A stretch of DNA of 64,000 nucleotides from Microglena sp. YARC (taxonomy: Eukaryota; Chlorophyta; Chlorophyceae; Chlamydomonadales; Chlamydomonadaceae), in contig CM039464.1 of NCBI GenBank assembly GCA_022414725.1, forward strand, positions 42,664,462 through 42,728,461, given 5' to 3'. Each line of letters opens with the position of its first letter. Position 1 is the first letter of the stretch. Made by a program: the position numbers and the translations under genes. Below the pieces are notes generated by a model. That model worked only from the letters and a program-made list of their open reading frames with translations, made no database searches and was not told the DNA's origin. Positions 23,217 through 32,116 of this stretch are shown here, piece by piece.

Positions 23217-23428
23217 CTCATCCAGAGTGCAGATCGTTGCTTTTGGGCAACGTCGGGGGGTACAGCAGGTTTAAGAGGTTCTCGAAGATGATATTCCGAG
23301 TAGCCTCTTTGGTAAACCGTAATTCATCAGGGAGGAGCTCATTCGGCGGACCTGGCATCCGAGCCGGGTGATGCAGTGTCTGGACTTTGAGGAAAAAGGT
23401 AAAAAAAAAGTTGTTCTCGAATAATTAC

Positions 23429-24031
23429 TTATTCGCGACCCTTGCAATCCTTGAGCAATGACACGATCCTGGGGATTGTGATGAGGAGGCGCTTTTGGCG
23501 CTGGATCTTTTTGTGCTCGATGTACTTGCGGTACATGCGCTGGATCTTGCGCGCCGAGCACCACGCTCGCAACCACTGGGACGCTATGTGCTGTACAAAG
23601 TCCCATTCCATATTGATGAATCCTTCAGCTGACACCCAATCGATCATCTCGTCATCCACCTCAATGAACAGACTGTTTACAATCTTGCGTGTGATGTGAG
23701 GGTGATCGGGACAATAAGGATTGAACGAGAAGACGGCTTCCAAACCAAGAAACATGCCTTGGAAGCGGGGATCGCATATGATATTGTCCGGCGAGAATGT
23801 CATCAGATTGAGGATAAACAGCTTGGCGTGGTTTCCGTCTGTGTAGTCGTTGGCATTCAAGTCTCCATGGCAGATTTCGTTGTCCCACGATTGAATGCCG
23901 AGATTTGCAAGTACCTTCCAAACGCGCGCCATGGGCGGAATGAGTTCTCTTGCGCGATCGCAAAATGGATCCGACGGAACGCCCGAAGTGTCATTGGCAA
24001 CATCGTTGTATAATTCAGTAAAGTTTGCCAT
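23429..24031 (-). CDS. Hypothetical protein with IQ-like helix, 200 aa
   Basis: The start is the ATG at 24031. Near the carboxy end is a basic helix with ARKIQRMYRKYIEHKKIQR, like an IQ (calmodulin-binding) motif. The central part contains HGDLNANDY and hydrophobic segments but no catalytic signature. Sixty-two bases before the ATG is AAAATTGA on the coding strand, the early-promoter motif of mimiviruses, which hints at viral ancestry. Confidence 0.55.
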   Translation of the reverse strand: MANFTELYNDVANDTSGVPSDPFCDRARELIPPMARVWKVLANLGIQSWDNEICHGDLNANDYTDGNHAKLFILNLMTFSPDNIICDPRFQGMFLGLEAVFSFNPYCPDHPHITRKIVNSLFIEVDDEMIDWVSAEGFINMEWDFVQHIASQWLRAWCSARKIQRMYRKYIEHKKIQRQKRLLITIPRIVSLLKDCKGRE

Positions 24032-24092
24032 TGTGTTTGTGGGTATTTGTGGGTGTTTGTGGTGGTTATCGGTTTCTTTTATGACAATTCAG

Positions 24093-24100
24093 TCAATTTT
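24093..24100 (-). promoter_or_regulatory. AAAATTGA motif (mimivirus early-promoter type)
   Basis: On the minus strand AAAATTGA lies about 62 bp before the ATG at 24031, within the spacing known for mimivirus early genes. The motif is AT-rich and short, so chance is possible. A second instance precedes the gene at 38349. Confidence 0.35.
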
Positions 24101-24255
24101 TTTTTCACATGCGGCTTTCGCATGCCCCCCATCCGTCCATTCATTCTCTCCCACTACACGGCGGCTTTCGAAGCCTCGTTGGCAATTTCATGCTGCATGG
24201 AATTTCTCTGAGCTAAACCCACTCTCCTGACTCTTCAGATACGCTTACTACAAAA

Positions 24256-24863
24256 CTAAACAGCAATCTGGTCCAGAACGACGAACATCTTCCTAATCTT
24301 CGTCGGCACATACTGAGCGTCGATTGTAGGAGATGCTGCGCGTAGCGCATTCGCGTCTGGCTCCCCTACTATACTTATTATGTTCTCTATCACGTCAGGT
24401 GGAATTGATGACAATAGGGTTGGGTCCAACTGTCTGGCAAGACAAGTGGTTTCGTTTGGGCAGAAGCGGATCACGGAATCGCCCACAACAGCGTCGGATG
24501 CAATGATGCGGGTTAGTCTCCTTTCTAATACATTCCACTCCACATAAATCTCAACAATGCATGCCCTCCGTCTAGGTCCATCCTTATTGTTCTCCATGCT
24601 CGCATGTGCTCCAACAGTGTCAATCTCCTCATAAGCGCACAGACGAGTCCGTTGAGATTGCATTTGCGGATATGAATATTCTCATGCCACATTTTTTGAG
24701 GGTCTAAGGGTATGCTATCGTCCTTGACGTACGCCTCTAACGCATTGCGTTGTAGAAACAATACCTGCAAACTGTCAGGAAATCCAAACAATTGCCGCAC
24801 ATCGGCATACCTTGCACATTGCACTCCAATGTTCAACGATTTAAAACCCACCTTGAAAGGCAT
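24256..24863 (-). pseudogene. Hypothetical gene in two overlapping frames
   Basis: One frame (24525-24863, ATG at 24863) begins MPFKVGFKSL and reads plausibly until about 24560. A second (24256-24663) continues plausibly from there (IVEIYVEWNVLERRL) to IRKMFVVLDQIAV. The switch suggests one gene of about 200 residues with a single frameshift in 24525-24663. The second part has SSIPPDVIENIISIV, reminiscent of an F-box helix, but in an unusual late position. Function is unknown. Confidence 0.45.
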
Positions 24864-24959
24864 ACTTGATTATACATGCACAGCTTTTTACTCCTTATGT
24901 TGAGCAGTCGTCAGTACCAACATCCATGATTCATTCCTCGAATCCGCGATTCATCTTTC

Positions 24960-25351
24960 ATTAACTGCCGTCTCAAGCAGGCGTCTGCTTACCAAACTAT
25001 TCCGGTATCATGAAAGGGAATCGCGGGACCCACGGAGTGGGGCAGGGGAATTCAGCTGCGGACTCGCGAAAACACGTGTCCATCGGAGGAGGACACACGC
25101 AAACGGCGGAACACTGCCGAATGTATCGGAGGACGCACGCAAACGGCAGATGGACATTATACTGTAACATTATTCACCGGTCTGAAATGGGCGTTCCCGC
25201 CTCCCGGCCGATTTTTTAAAATTTCTAATCAGGATTTAGAGCCTCCTGAACGACTCGCTAGCTTGAGACATCAGCGCCAAGGAATCACAAATCCTCTCCA
25301 TACCATGTTTCGCAACCAGTCAAAATCGGCCGGGAGGCAGGAACGCCCATT
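24960..25351 (+). repeat. Duplicated ~390-bp block, copy 1 (palindromic element plus MITE)
   Basis: The block contains TCAAGCAGGCGTCTGCTT, then CGGGACCCACGGAGTGGGGC, then GACACACGCAAACGGCGGAA, then a full MITE. It is nearly the same as 26285-26672. There is no gene in it. Confidence 0.75.
25186..25351. mobile_element. MITE copy 1 (AATGGGCG family)
   Basis: It starts AATGGGCGTTCC and ends GGAACGCCCATT with long inverted repeats that include CGGCCGATTTT. The flanks are CTGA on the left and ATGT on the right, so the target duplication is not preserved. The next gene, an LRAT-like protein, ends within a few bases. Confidence 0.9.
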
Positions 25352-25365
25352 ATGTGTGAAATTTG

Positions 25366-25899
25366 CTAGCCGAAGTACGCTCGTAGTTTTGAGGATCTGG
25401 AGGGAGCCCCACCCCTGATATTCCCCTTGGGTGCTAGACGACATTGTACGTACCTGCCCAACCTGCATGATGCCGCAAAGATGTCGCAGTTCCGCTTGGC
25501 AATGTCGTACGCTGGAGGCGGGTCCATGGTGTTGGTATACTCCATGATCATCACGCTGGCCAAACTTAACGTGTTTTCCCTGCTCAGTGCTGTGTCGTAG
25601 CGGATGATGGCTGCCCCGTCCGCCGACTTGAGAAATTGCCAGAGCAGGCGACGGGCGATGCCACTATCTGGCGTCATGTCAATGACATAGTTCGATCCGC
25701 CATCGATCCCGACAAATATGCCGTGATGCCAGTACCCCACCGTCTCATCCCATACCGCAATGTGATCCCCCGGCTCGGCCTTTTGTGCCAGCGTATCGCA
25801 GTCGCATTCGTCACAAGTGGCAAAATAAGTAGCAGACAAATCGTTATTTCCAAGACCAATCACTTGGAGGGCTCGGGACAAAAATCGTTCAATGCCCAT
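25366..25899 (-). CDS. LRAT-like (NlpC/P60-fold) protein 1, 177 aa
   Basis: Members of this family (lecithin retinol acyltransferase, H-rev107) are thiol acyltransferases or phospholipases. Seen here are GDHIAVWDETVGYWHHGIFVG with the family histidines H58/H59 and RNCDIF with the candidate nucleophile C138, in the order and spacing expected. The ATG at 25899 is chosen over an in-frame GTG at 25905; TATAAATA lies about 35 bp upstream. The tail (GGAPSRSSKLRAYFG) runs up to a MITE and may be altered by it. Two paralogues lie at 34039 and 39452. In viruses such proteins may act on host membranes; that role here is inference. Confidence 0.8.
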   Translation of the reverse strand: MGIERFLSRALQVIGLGNNDLSATYFATCDECDCDTLAQKAEPGDHIAVWDETVGYWHHGIFVGIDGGSNYVIDMTPDSGIARRLLWQFLKSADGAAIIRYDTALSRENTLSLASVMIMEYTNTMDPPPAYDIAKRNCDIFAASCRLGRYVQCRLAPKGNIRGGAPSRSSKLRAYFG

Positions 25900-25932
25900 C
25901 TGCACTGCTATGCCACCGGACGGTACAACCTG

Positions 25933-25940
25933 TATTTATA
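25933..25940 (-). promoter_or_regulatory. TATA-box-like TATAAATA
   Basis: It lies about 35-41 bp upstream of the ATG of LRAT-like gene 1 on the same strand. Confidence 0.45.
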
Positions 25941-26030
25941 AGGATGTATTTTTTGCATGAGAGTGGACACATGAAATGCCCAGCATGACACCATCCTGCT
26001 AGACAACCAACTGCAGTCTGGATGATTATA

Positions 26031-26061
26031 AGGTGTCCCACTTTATTTGAGAACAACTGTA
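26031..26061 (+). repeat. Second mariner-like terminal repeat, right orientation
   Basis: GGTGTCCCACTTTATTTGAG followed by AACAACTGTA is the exact inverse of the CAGTTGTTCTCAAATAAAGT end with its TA. The surrounding 25906-26285 holds no gene. Confidence 0.7.
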
Positions 26062-26284
26062 AGGAGAGGAAAAAATTGGATTTGAAAAATCATTCACTGT
26101 GGTCCGGTACTCAAAATAAAAAACAGCATGGTCTCAAGCAGACCTCTGCTTGACAATCCTAGTGATTTTATGAAGTGAGGAGCGCGGGTCGTGTAGCGGT
26201 GCATAGGGATTCAGATGCTGACTCGCACAGTGAATACGTGGGGTGTCGCCAAACACATTCAACTTATTCCTGAAGATCACGTGT

Positions 26285-26672
26285 CGTATCAAGCAGACTC
26301 CTGCTTGACAACTCAGTTGGATTTATGAACGGGAAATCGCGCCCCCCCACGGAGTGGGGCAGTGGAATTCAGCTGCGGACTCGCGAAAGATCTGACTTGT
26401 CCATCGGAGGAGGACACACGCAAACGGCGGAACACTGCCGAATGTATCGGAGGACGCACGCAAACGGCAGATGGACATTATACTGTAACATTATTCACCG
26501 GTCTGAAATGGGCGTTCCCGCCTCCCGGCCGATTTTTTAAAATTTCTAATCAGGATTTAGAGCCTCCTGAACGACTCGCTAGCTTGAGACATCAGCACCA
26601 AGGAATCACAAATCCTCTCCATACCATGTTTCGCAACCAGTCAAAATCGGCCGGGAGGCAGGAACGCCCATT
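26285..26672 (+). repeat. Duplicated ~390-bp block, copy 2
   Basis: It is nearly identical to 24960-25351 from the palindromic element through the MITE. Confidence 0.8.
26507..26672. mobile_element. MITE copy 2 with CTGA target duplication
   Basis: It has full inverted repeats AATGGGCG...CGCCCATT. CTGA is found immediately on both sides, a clean 4-bp target duplication. Confidence 0.92.
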
Positions 26673-26702
26673 CTGAGTGTAACAGTGTCAAAAAGTGCCC
26701 GG

Positions 26703-26966
26703 TTAAAATCTCGAATTTAGCGCAACCGCCGCACAGGTCAATGTCCTAACACCGCACCTGTGCTCCAGCGCCCGCACTGCGTCGCGCAAGTCGTTGATCT
26801 GTTGTTGCATGTGCATGTTGGCTGCGATGAGCTCAGCGCGCATATCATTAATGTCGTTCGAATGTTGCTGCATGCGTTGCATGATGCGGAGCTCGCATGC
26901 AACGAACTGCTCTTGGGTGACGTAGAAGGGTAGTTGGTTTTGCAGGGGGGGCGGCTCCATGTTCAT
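26703..26966 (-). CDS. Small coiled-coil protein, 87 aa
   Basis: The start is the ATG at 26966. The centre (about residues 20-70) is a helix rich in Gln, Met, Arg and Ala with heptad-like spacing (MRAELIAANMHMQQQINDLR), so a coiled coil is likely. No other motif is visible. TATATATA lies about 35 bp upstream, although it also overlaps the stop of the transposase relic 26997-27190. Function is unknown. Confidence 0.5.
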   Translation of the reverse strand: MNMEPPPLQNQLPFYVTQEQFVACELRIMQRMQQHSNDINDMRAELIAANMHMQQQINDLRDAVRALEHRCGVRTLTCAAVALNSRF

Positions 26967-26996
26967 GTCCCTAAAGGCGCAGCAGACAAGAAAACG

Positions 26997-27190
26997 CTAT
27001 ATATAGACGGGGTGACTGAGGACCAATTTCTTATGGATACTGGCATTGTCCATTATTACTACTGAATTATTGCACAAACTCAATGATTCAATAAATGCAA
27101 CGAAATCCGTCTTCTTCACAGATCCTTTCTTCACAACGAACTCTTTCCTACCATCTGAAAAAACTGCCATCAACAAACTGTGGCTGCTTA
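26997..27190 (-). pseudogene. Tc1/mariner-type DDE transposase fragment
   Basis: A minus-strand frame reads LLMAVFSDGRKEF, then GSVKKTDFVAFIESL, then VVIMDNASIHKK, the region around the second catalytic Asp of Tc1/mariner and IS630 transposases. It ends at a TAG at 26997, and neither the first Asp nor the third acidic residue is present. It is fused at its 5' side to a TVpol relic. It is the only transposase trace I found, yet mariner-like ends are common in the window. Confidence 0.7.
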
Positions 27191-27360
27191 GAATACTTCA
27201 CAGTCACAACCTCGCCATCGGCCGCAGCAATGTAACGCTCAGCCAGATTGTACATGCAAGACTTGTCTGTGTCGGGGCGGAAATTCCAAGAGTCCCAGTG
27301 GGACAAGATGTACTTCAGAGCCCCAACAGAAAACTTCTCGCTCAAAACAATGTCGGACAT
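27160..27360 (-). pseudogene. Amino-terminal fragment of the TVpol-helicase family
   Basis: From the ATG at 27360 the frame reads LSEKFSVGALKYILSHW, DSWNFRPDTDKS and AERYIAAADGE, matching LTERFSRGALEHVMEHW, ESWDFRPDKDKS and IQRYFAAADGD at the start of the gene at 49336. It breaks off where the transposase fragment begins. It is a relic of another copy, diverged enough to be old. Confidence 0.75.
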
Positions 27361-27801
27361 TATGTGAGTCTGTGATGATACAGTCAAACAGCATGTTCTT
27401 ATTATACTTGTTGTAAATTGTTCTTCGAACCAAACCAAGTTTAGTAAATTGGCGTGTTTTTGTGTTTCCGTGTTTTGCATTAGCCACCGCATCTTACGCA
27501 ACCGCATTCACTGTGGTACTGGGGTCATCCAAAGAAACCGCACGATCACAAGCTGACTCTATTTGTTTCTGAAGGGGGAGCGCGGGCAGATTGGATTCAT
27601 TTTGATGACTCGCGTACACCATTCACTGTAACGCTTGGGCTTCTCACTGTAACACTTGGGCTTCTCACCTTACATCAGGCAGAGGCCTCAATCAAGCACT
27701 TTGGCTGCAGTTGGACAATTATTTTGACATGGCAGACCACAAGACGACGACTGACTGACCAAGACGTCTTCAGACGATCACCGCGCAAAAAATCATCTTA
27801 T

Positions 27802-27967
27802 AATGGGCGTTCCTGCCTCCCGGCCGATTTTTTTAAATTTCTAATCAGGATTTAGAGCCTCTTGAACGACTCGCTAGCTTGAGACATCAGCACCAAGGAA
27901 TCACAAATCCGCTCCATACCATGTTTCGCAACCAGTCAAAATCGGCCGGGAGGCAGGAACGCCCATT
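27802..27967. mobile_element. MITE copy 3 with TTAT target duplication
   Basis: It has full inverted repeats (AATGGGCG...CGCCCATT) with TTAT directly on each side. Confidence 0.92.
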
Positions 27968-28084
27968 TTATATCAAACGGCGGAACGATGTCGATACTCT
28001 TGGGGGAGCACTTATTGGATGGGATTCGATGATGATTGGTGTCTCCTTGGTGGATTGGATGTGACGGCCTCGTCCATCATTATA

Positions 28085-28117
28085 AAGGGTGTCCCACTTT
28101 ATTTGAGAATAACTATA
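28085..28117 (+). repeat. Second mariner-like end abutting the Fanzor element
   Basis: GGTGTCCCACTTTATTTGAG then AATAACTATA ends exactly where the Fanzor element begins, so the two ends share the TA. This is either nested insertion or back-to-back elements. Confidence 0.65.
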
Positions 28118-28231
28118 CACTCGACGGAATACTAAAATGAAACCGGAGTGTACGGTACACCTTGCGGTGTAACCTAATGTTGTCGCGACCACCGGAGGGG
28201 GACCGAGTGGTGTCTACAACAATACGAGTTT
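28118..28231 (-). ncRNA. Candidate Fanzor guide-RNA region
   Basis: The 114 bp between the Fanzor stop and the element end has inverted repeats. The hairpin TACACC-TTGC-GGTGTA (about 28158-28173) recurs with a changed loop in the deleted relative at about 20570-20585, beside the same B end. TnpB and Fanzor guide RNAs are normally encoded at this place, running into the flank. The position and the conserved hairpin support the idea; no transcript can be seen. Confidence 0.4.
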
Positions 28232-30667
28232 TTATTCATCAACAACAACAGAGCTGCTGTGGGCAAATGGAAGAGGTCGTCCTAGACCCATCAATTCCAT
28301 GCAGTGCAGCCTTGCGATTGTGAGAGCAGAAGAGCGATCCCGGTCCGAGTAAATGCATGTTTCTGGAGAGAATCGCAGTCCTCGTACCTCTGGGTACCGC
28401 TCGATCGATTTTTGAGAATCGACAAGGGAAGTGGCGAAGCCACCCCTCCTGTGCTTCTCTTGTGCGCCTTTACGTTTATTGTACAACCTTACCCCTAAGT
28501 GGTCGCAATCAGCGACCTTTGGCATCGTTTTCGATTTAGTGTGACCAAAACGTTCACCACCCAACCTAAGATTCACGTCTGCTGAACAAACACTTGGGAT
28601 CTTGTAAACACGTTCTTTTTCTTTACCCGTCTCCCACGACATAAGAGTCGTTTTGAACTCATCTGTCACAGAAACGTCCTCTTTGAAAATTCTTTTACAC
28701 GATGCGAACATGGCCCCAGTGGGAACTGCAACTTCTCCAGGTCCAGTAGGCTTCAGTTTCGTGATGGCAGATCCGTAGGCCACGCAAACCTTCATACCAG
28801 GAAGTTCTTTCATCATGCACCGCTTGATACCCGCCCAGAAAGAGTCTTTGACCTTTCGTTTTCCGATGTAACGCTGCAAGTTGTCACGGGATTCTCGGCG
28901 TCGCAAAGCCAATCTCCACCACTCGTCAGAAAACTTAGCGTAATTTGACAAGTACGCGGATATCTTATCCGTCCTCGATGTACTCAAAGCTGCTCCATTT
29001 TCACGCAGAGACTCCCACATAGGAATCATGTCAGCAAAACGCAGTTCCTTCTGCCTTGTCTGCTTCTTGATACCCGACTTGTGGTAAAATGCACCACGTG
29101 TCAGCTTCCATGTCTTATTTTTATCGTCTGCCAAATACGTTACCGTAGCGATGTTGCTCCGTCCTGGGTCCACACCCAGGACGACGATACCCATATCGGG
29201 CAATATCGTTTTAAGTGAGCCGTCGTATTTTTCTGCGATCTTGATACCTTCTTCTTTACGAGGCTTCTTACAGGTCTTCTTCAAATCTGAGACAAGGACC
29301 TGTACTGTCTTGCTGTACTGCATGCTCAAAGAGACTCCGTCAGTACAGATGCTGCAGTCGAAAACCCACCCATTCTTGACAGGTGGTTTTCTGAAGAAGG
29401 AACCTGCGACTGTTTTTCGGGCGTTCACAAGCGTGTCATACAAACCCTTTGCATGTCTGTACTCGTCAGTAGCCTTGATATCCTTAACATCATCATCGTA
29501 CTGCTTCAGGACCGACTTGTATGCATCCCATTCACCAGGACCACATGATTTTTTCTTCTTCTGTGCAGGCCTCTGGGGCAACATGAAGCTTTCGGGATTC
29601 TTTACATGTTCCCACTTGGAAAGCTCAACGATGTTCTGGTCATTGGGGAACATGTGCCTGAACAGGTTCACGAGGGTCTTCAGGTCAAGGCGAACATGCA
29701 CCCGTTGGACATTGAAGATGGGCATCAATCGGATACGACGTGCATCCATATCCTCCAACCGTGTCTGTATCCAATAATTAAACCGGACCATGGTCGGAAA
29801 GTCCATGTCTTTGCCATAGTTATCATAAACTCGACTTCCATCTGGAACACTCAGCATCTCCCTAACTTCATTGACGTACTCTTGAACAGACTCTGGCCAT
29901 CCCTCCATGTTTTGGACTTCTTGCTGAATAGCCTGCATCACGTCGTATCCCCGAATGATCTTCGATGTGTCCAGCGTCTTCGGGGCATTTAATTTATTTA
30001 AAGTGGTGGAAGTGAGTCTGGCCAGACGTGGTATCAAAGGAACCCATGCGTTGTTTGACACGACAGTGCTCAATGTGTGACCTGCATAGTTCAATACCTG
30101 ATCGAAATAGATCGGATAAGACTTGATGTAGTCAGCGTCGTCATTACCAATTACATCGCCGATGGAGTCCTTCACAGCTTCGTACGATATCTTGCTTTCC
30201 TCATCAGGGAAGATTCCGTCTACCCCGATACGGAGCCAATCCTTCCAGTAGGTATCTTTCATGTTGTACAGGTCTGGAATATCCAGACCTTTCTCTAATA
30301 GACTCGTGATGTGGAAAGTCAGCACAAGACTGGACCGCCGTAACATGCGGCTCACCACATTGACGAGCTGGTCCACATGCTCCCTAAACTTACCGAATTC
30401 TTCATCGTCAAGACTCATTGCCTTCTTCAGGGCGCATTTCACGACACACATCTTTTCCACCGTCTTGTATTCTGGAGGGGGTCTGGCGATGAGACCATTG
30501 TCTTCGCATAAACGGACAATATCGTCCTTATTGTCCTTTGATGAGTATGCTACTTCGGCCAATTTTAGTAGCTCCTTCAATTTAGCGACTGTCGGAGGTT
30601 TCGTTGCCATCTTACATAATTTATACATCACAGAACTCTTTATACAAACATCACATACGTGTTCCAT
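28232..30667 (-). CDS. Fanzor RNA-guided DNA nuclease, 811 aa
   Basis: This is an intact TnpB-related nuclease. RuvC-I is VLGVDPGRSNIAT (D500), RuvC-II is VTDEFKTT (E670) and RuvC-III is SDRDRSSALTIAR (D777). The TDGVSL strand that precedes RuvC in this family is at about 442-447. Near the amino end (residues 25-60, TVAKLKELLKLAEVA then DIVRLCEDNGL) is a SAP-like helix pair, often DNA-binding. The usual CxxC zinc pair between RuvC-II and III is not clear; single cysteines near 694 and 721 remain. The ATG at 30667 is first, and the ATG of MATKPP at residue 21 is an alternative start. It is expected to cut DNA at a guide-defined site and help the element persist. It lies inside the TIR element 28116-30877. 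Confidence 0.9.
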   Translation of the reverse strand: MEHVCDVCIKSSVMYKLCKMATKPPTVAKLKELLKLAEVAYSSKDNKDDIVRLCEDNGLIARPPPEYKTVEKMCVVKCALKKAMSLDDEEFGKFREHVDQLVNVVSRMLRRSSLVLTFHITSLLEKGLDIPDLYNMKDTYWKDWLRIGVDGIFPDEESKISYEAVKDSIGDVIGNDDADYIKSYPIYFDQVLNYAGHTLSTVVSNNAWVPLIPRLARLTSTTLNKLNAPKTLDTSKIIRGYDVMQAIQQEVQNMEGWPESVQEYVNEVREMLSVPDGSRVYDNYGKDMDFPTMVRFNYWIQTRLEDMDARRIRLMPIFNVQRVHVRLDLKTLVNLFRHMFPNDQNIVELSKWEHVKNPESFMLPQRPAQKKKKSCGPGEWDAYKSVLKQYDDDVKDIKATDEYRHAKGLYDTLVNARKTVAGSFFRKPPVKNGWVFDCSICTDGVSLSMQYSKTVQVLVSDLKKTCKKPRKEEGIKIAEKYDGSLKTILPDMGIVVLGVDPGRSNIATVTYLADDKNKTWKLTRGAFYHKSGIKKQTRQKELRFADMIPMWESLRENGAALSTSRTDKISAYLSNYAKFSDEWWRLALRRRESRDNLQRYIGKRKVKDSFWAGIKRCMMKELPGMKVCVAYGSAITKLKPTGPGEVAVPTGAMFASCKRIFKEDVSVTDEFKTTLMSWETGKEKERVYKIPSVCSADVNLRLGGERFGHTKSKTMPKVADCDHLGVRLYNKRKGAQEKHRRGGFATSLVDSQKSIERYPEVRGLRFSPETCIYSDRDRSSALTIARLHCMELMGLGRPLPFAHSSSVVVDE

Positions 30668-30879
30668 ACGTGGTCAAAACAACCCATAATGATTTTATCA
30701 GTGAGGTTGCTGAATGCTAAGGAAATCATATCAGACACGTGCGTCTTTGTATCGATTCATTCATTCGTAAACACAGAAGTTTTGAACACACACAAGTCAG
30801 CGACCATTCTTAACGCCAATTTTCTATCGTACATTTCCATCTGATATATGTTTCATTTTACTGTTCCGCCAACTGTAGA

Positions 30880-31266
30880 ATGTCAGATTACGCTTCGGAC
30901 ATCACTGTGTCGGGTACGTCCGACTTGATTTGCACTGTGGTCCAAGATGTTCATCTTGATACAATTGAAAAGCAAAAAACATTGGAATTGGCCCGCCTCA
31001 TGAGAGGCCTCGTGCCTGAATGGGGTAGTGATTACATCGAACGATACATTCCTAACGAGCTCCTGTGCCAGTTGCACAACAAGAGAACATGGATGGATGA
31101 AGATGGATTTTTGTGGGGATTTGACAAAGTTTGTGCCAGGAAGTATAAGCAGATTAACGTCATTATTCTTGCTACGAAGTATCACGGAATTGGGACATAT
31201 GAACATAAAGTACTGGTCACTCTAAATAATTCGGTACAAGTGGTGTGGGAAGACGATTTATGGTGA
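30880..31266 (+). CDS. Hypothetical protein, 128 aa, just outside the Fanzor element
   Basis: The ATG lies three bases after the TA of the Fanzor element's right end, so its leader must come from the element. The acidic product contains HGIGTYEHKVLVTLNN and no domain I know. Another frame right after it (31245-31448) reads plausibly (IDDKCFVCVSKKRV), so a frameshift may hide a longer protein. Confidence 0.45.
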   Translation: MSDYASDITVSGTSDLICTVVQDVHLDTIEKQKTLELARLMRGLVPEWGSDYIERYIPNELLCQLHNKRTWMDEDGFLWGFDKVCARKYKQINVIILATKYHGIGTYEHKVLVTLNNSVQVVWEDDLW

Positions 31267-31519
31267 TTCTGATGCTCTTTGAATCATACGGAACATCGCA
31301 TGTTTTGCATGGCAGCCAATGGCCCCAAATAGCAATGGGGTACTCAAAGAACAGCAGTAGCAACCACAGTGAATGCGGTTGCGTAAGACTCAATGCGGCT
31401 TTAATCGACGACAAGTGTTTCGTGTGCGTTTCTAAAAAACGAGTCTAAACAACTCAACATACGTACCTGATAAAAACCATTGAGCGATTGCGCGAAGAAA
31501 AAGAGTATTCATCGACGCG

Positions 31520-32116
31520 ATGCCGACCGATATATATATCCCACCTTGTCAGCCCATTTCAAAACCAGTCCGCAAACTAGGAAAGGCGTTGTCGCTGGAC
31601 ATGGACATTCTCGGCACAACCAAGTTTCTTGATCGCCTCCACTGCCAGAATGTCAGCCGTCTCCATGCACTGCGGGCGTCATCGGCTGTTTCCGGTGATC
31701 CACGCATCTTGAAGTATGACGCATTGCTTCACCTTATTAAACAAAGACACCACACATCCCCACCGTCACGTTTGTTCCTCGTCGCTGTGGAGTACTTCTT
31801 CGATGACGGCTGCTACAAGATCTCCAACGGAAGCGCCCTTGTATTCTCACATGCTATCAACACCCTTTTCGTTGTGGAGCCGAAAATCCTCAAACCCCCC
31901 CCTGCCCAGTATGGACATGCCAAGGTGTCGAAAGCCATACAGCAGGCCACTATGGGCGCGACTAGACTTTTGTCCTGGCTACCGCATCTCATAAACATGG
32001 ACCTGAAAGACGGAACCTCACTTGGATATGTGAAAATTTCTCGTATGATCGTGACCGCTGTGAATCGCGGTGGACGCGTCTTCTGTCAAGATATCCACAG
32101 CCAGGAAATTTACTAA
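31520..32116 (+). CDS. Hypothetical protein, 198 aa
   Basis: It starts at ATG 31520 (MPTDIYIPPCQPISKP) and stays open to a TAA. It has a central segment with RLFLVAVEYFFDDG and a carboxy part with GYVKISRMIVTAVNRGG. No catalytic motif, signal peptide or membrane helix stands out. It is flanked by small hypothetical genes and MITEs. Confidence 0.55.
   Translation: MPTDIYIPPCQPISKPVRKLGKALSLDMDILGTTKFLDRLHCQNVSRLHALRASSAVSGDPRILKYDALLHLIKQRHHTSPPSRLFLVAVEYFFDDGCYKISNGSALVFSHAINTLFVVEPKILKPPPAQYGHAKVSKAIQQATMGATRLLSWLPHLINMDLKDGTSLGYVKISRMIVTAVNRGGRVFCQDIHSQEIY

Larger units (their letters stand above)
27530..28117. other. Gene-free stretch with repeats
   Basis: It holds a duplicated GTAACRCTTGGGCTTCTCAC-like motif (27630-27665; related copies at 39340-39415), MITE copy 3 and a mariner-like end at 28085-28117. 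No coding frame is convincing. Confidence 0.5.
28116..30877. mobile_element. Fanzor-bearing mariner-like element
   Basis: Left end CACTCGACGGAATACTAAAA (28118) and right end, read inward, CAGTTGGCGGAACAGTAAAA (from 30875) form inverted repeats flanked by TA. Length is 2758 bp between the TAs. The only long gene inside is the Fanzor nuclease on the minus strand, with no transposase, so movement would need an enzyme in trans. Eukaryotic Fanzors are known as passengers of several transposon classes, mariner-like ones included. Confidence 0.85.

Noticed and set aside
23187..26061. One 2.9-kb element bounded by the second mariner-like ends
   Set aside because: The ends face correctly, but the left one is diverged, no matching target site is clear and the contents look like ordinary small genes.
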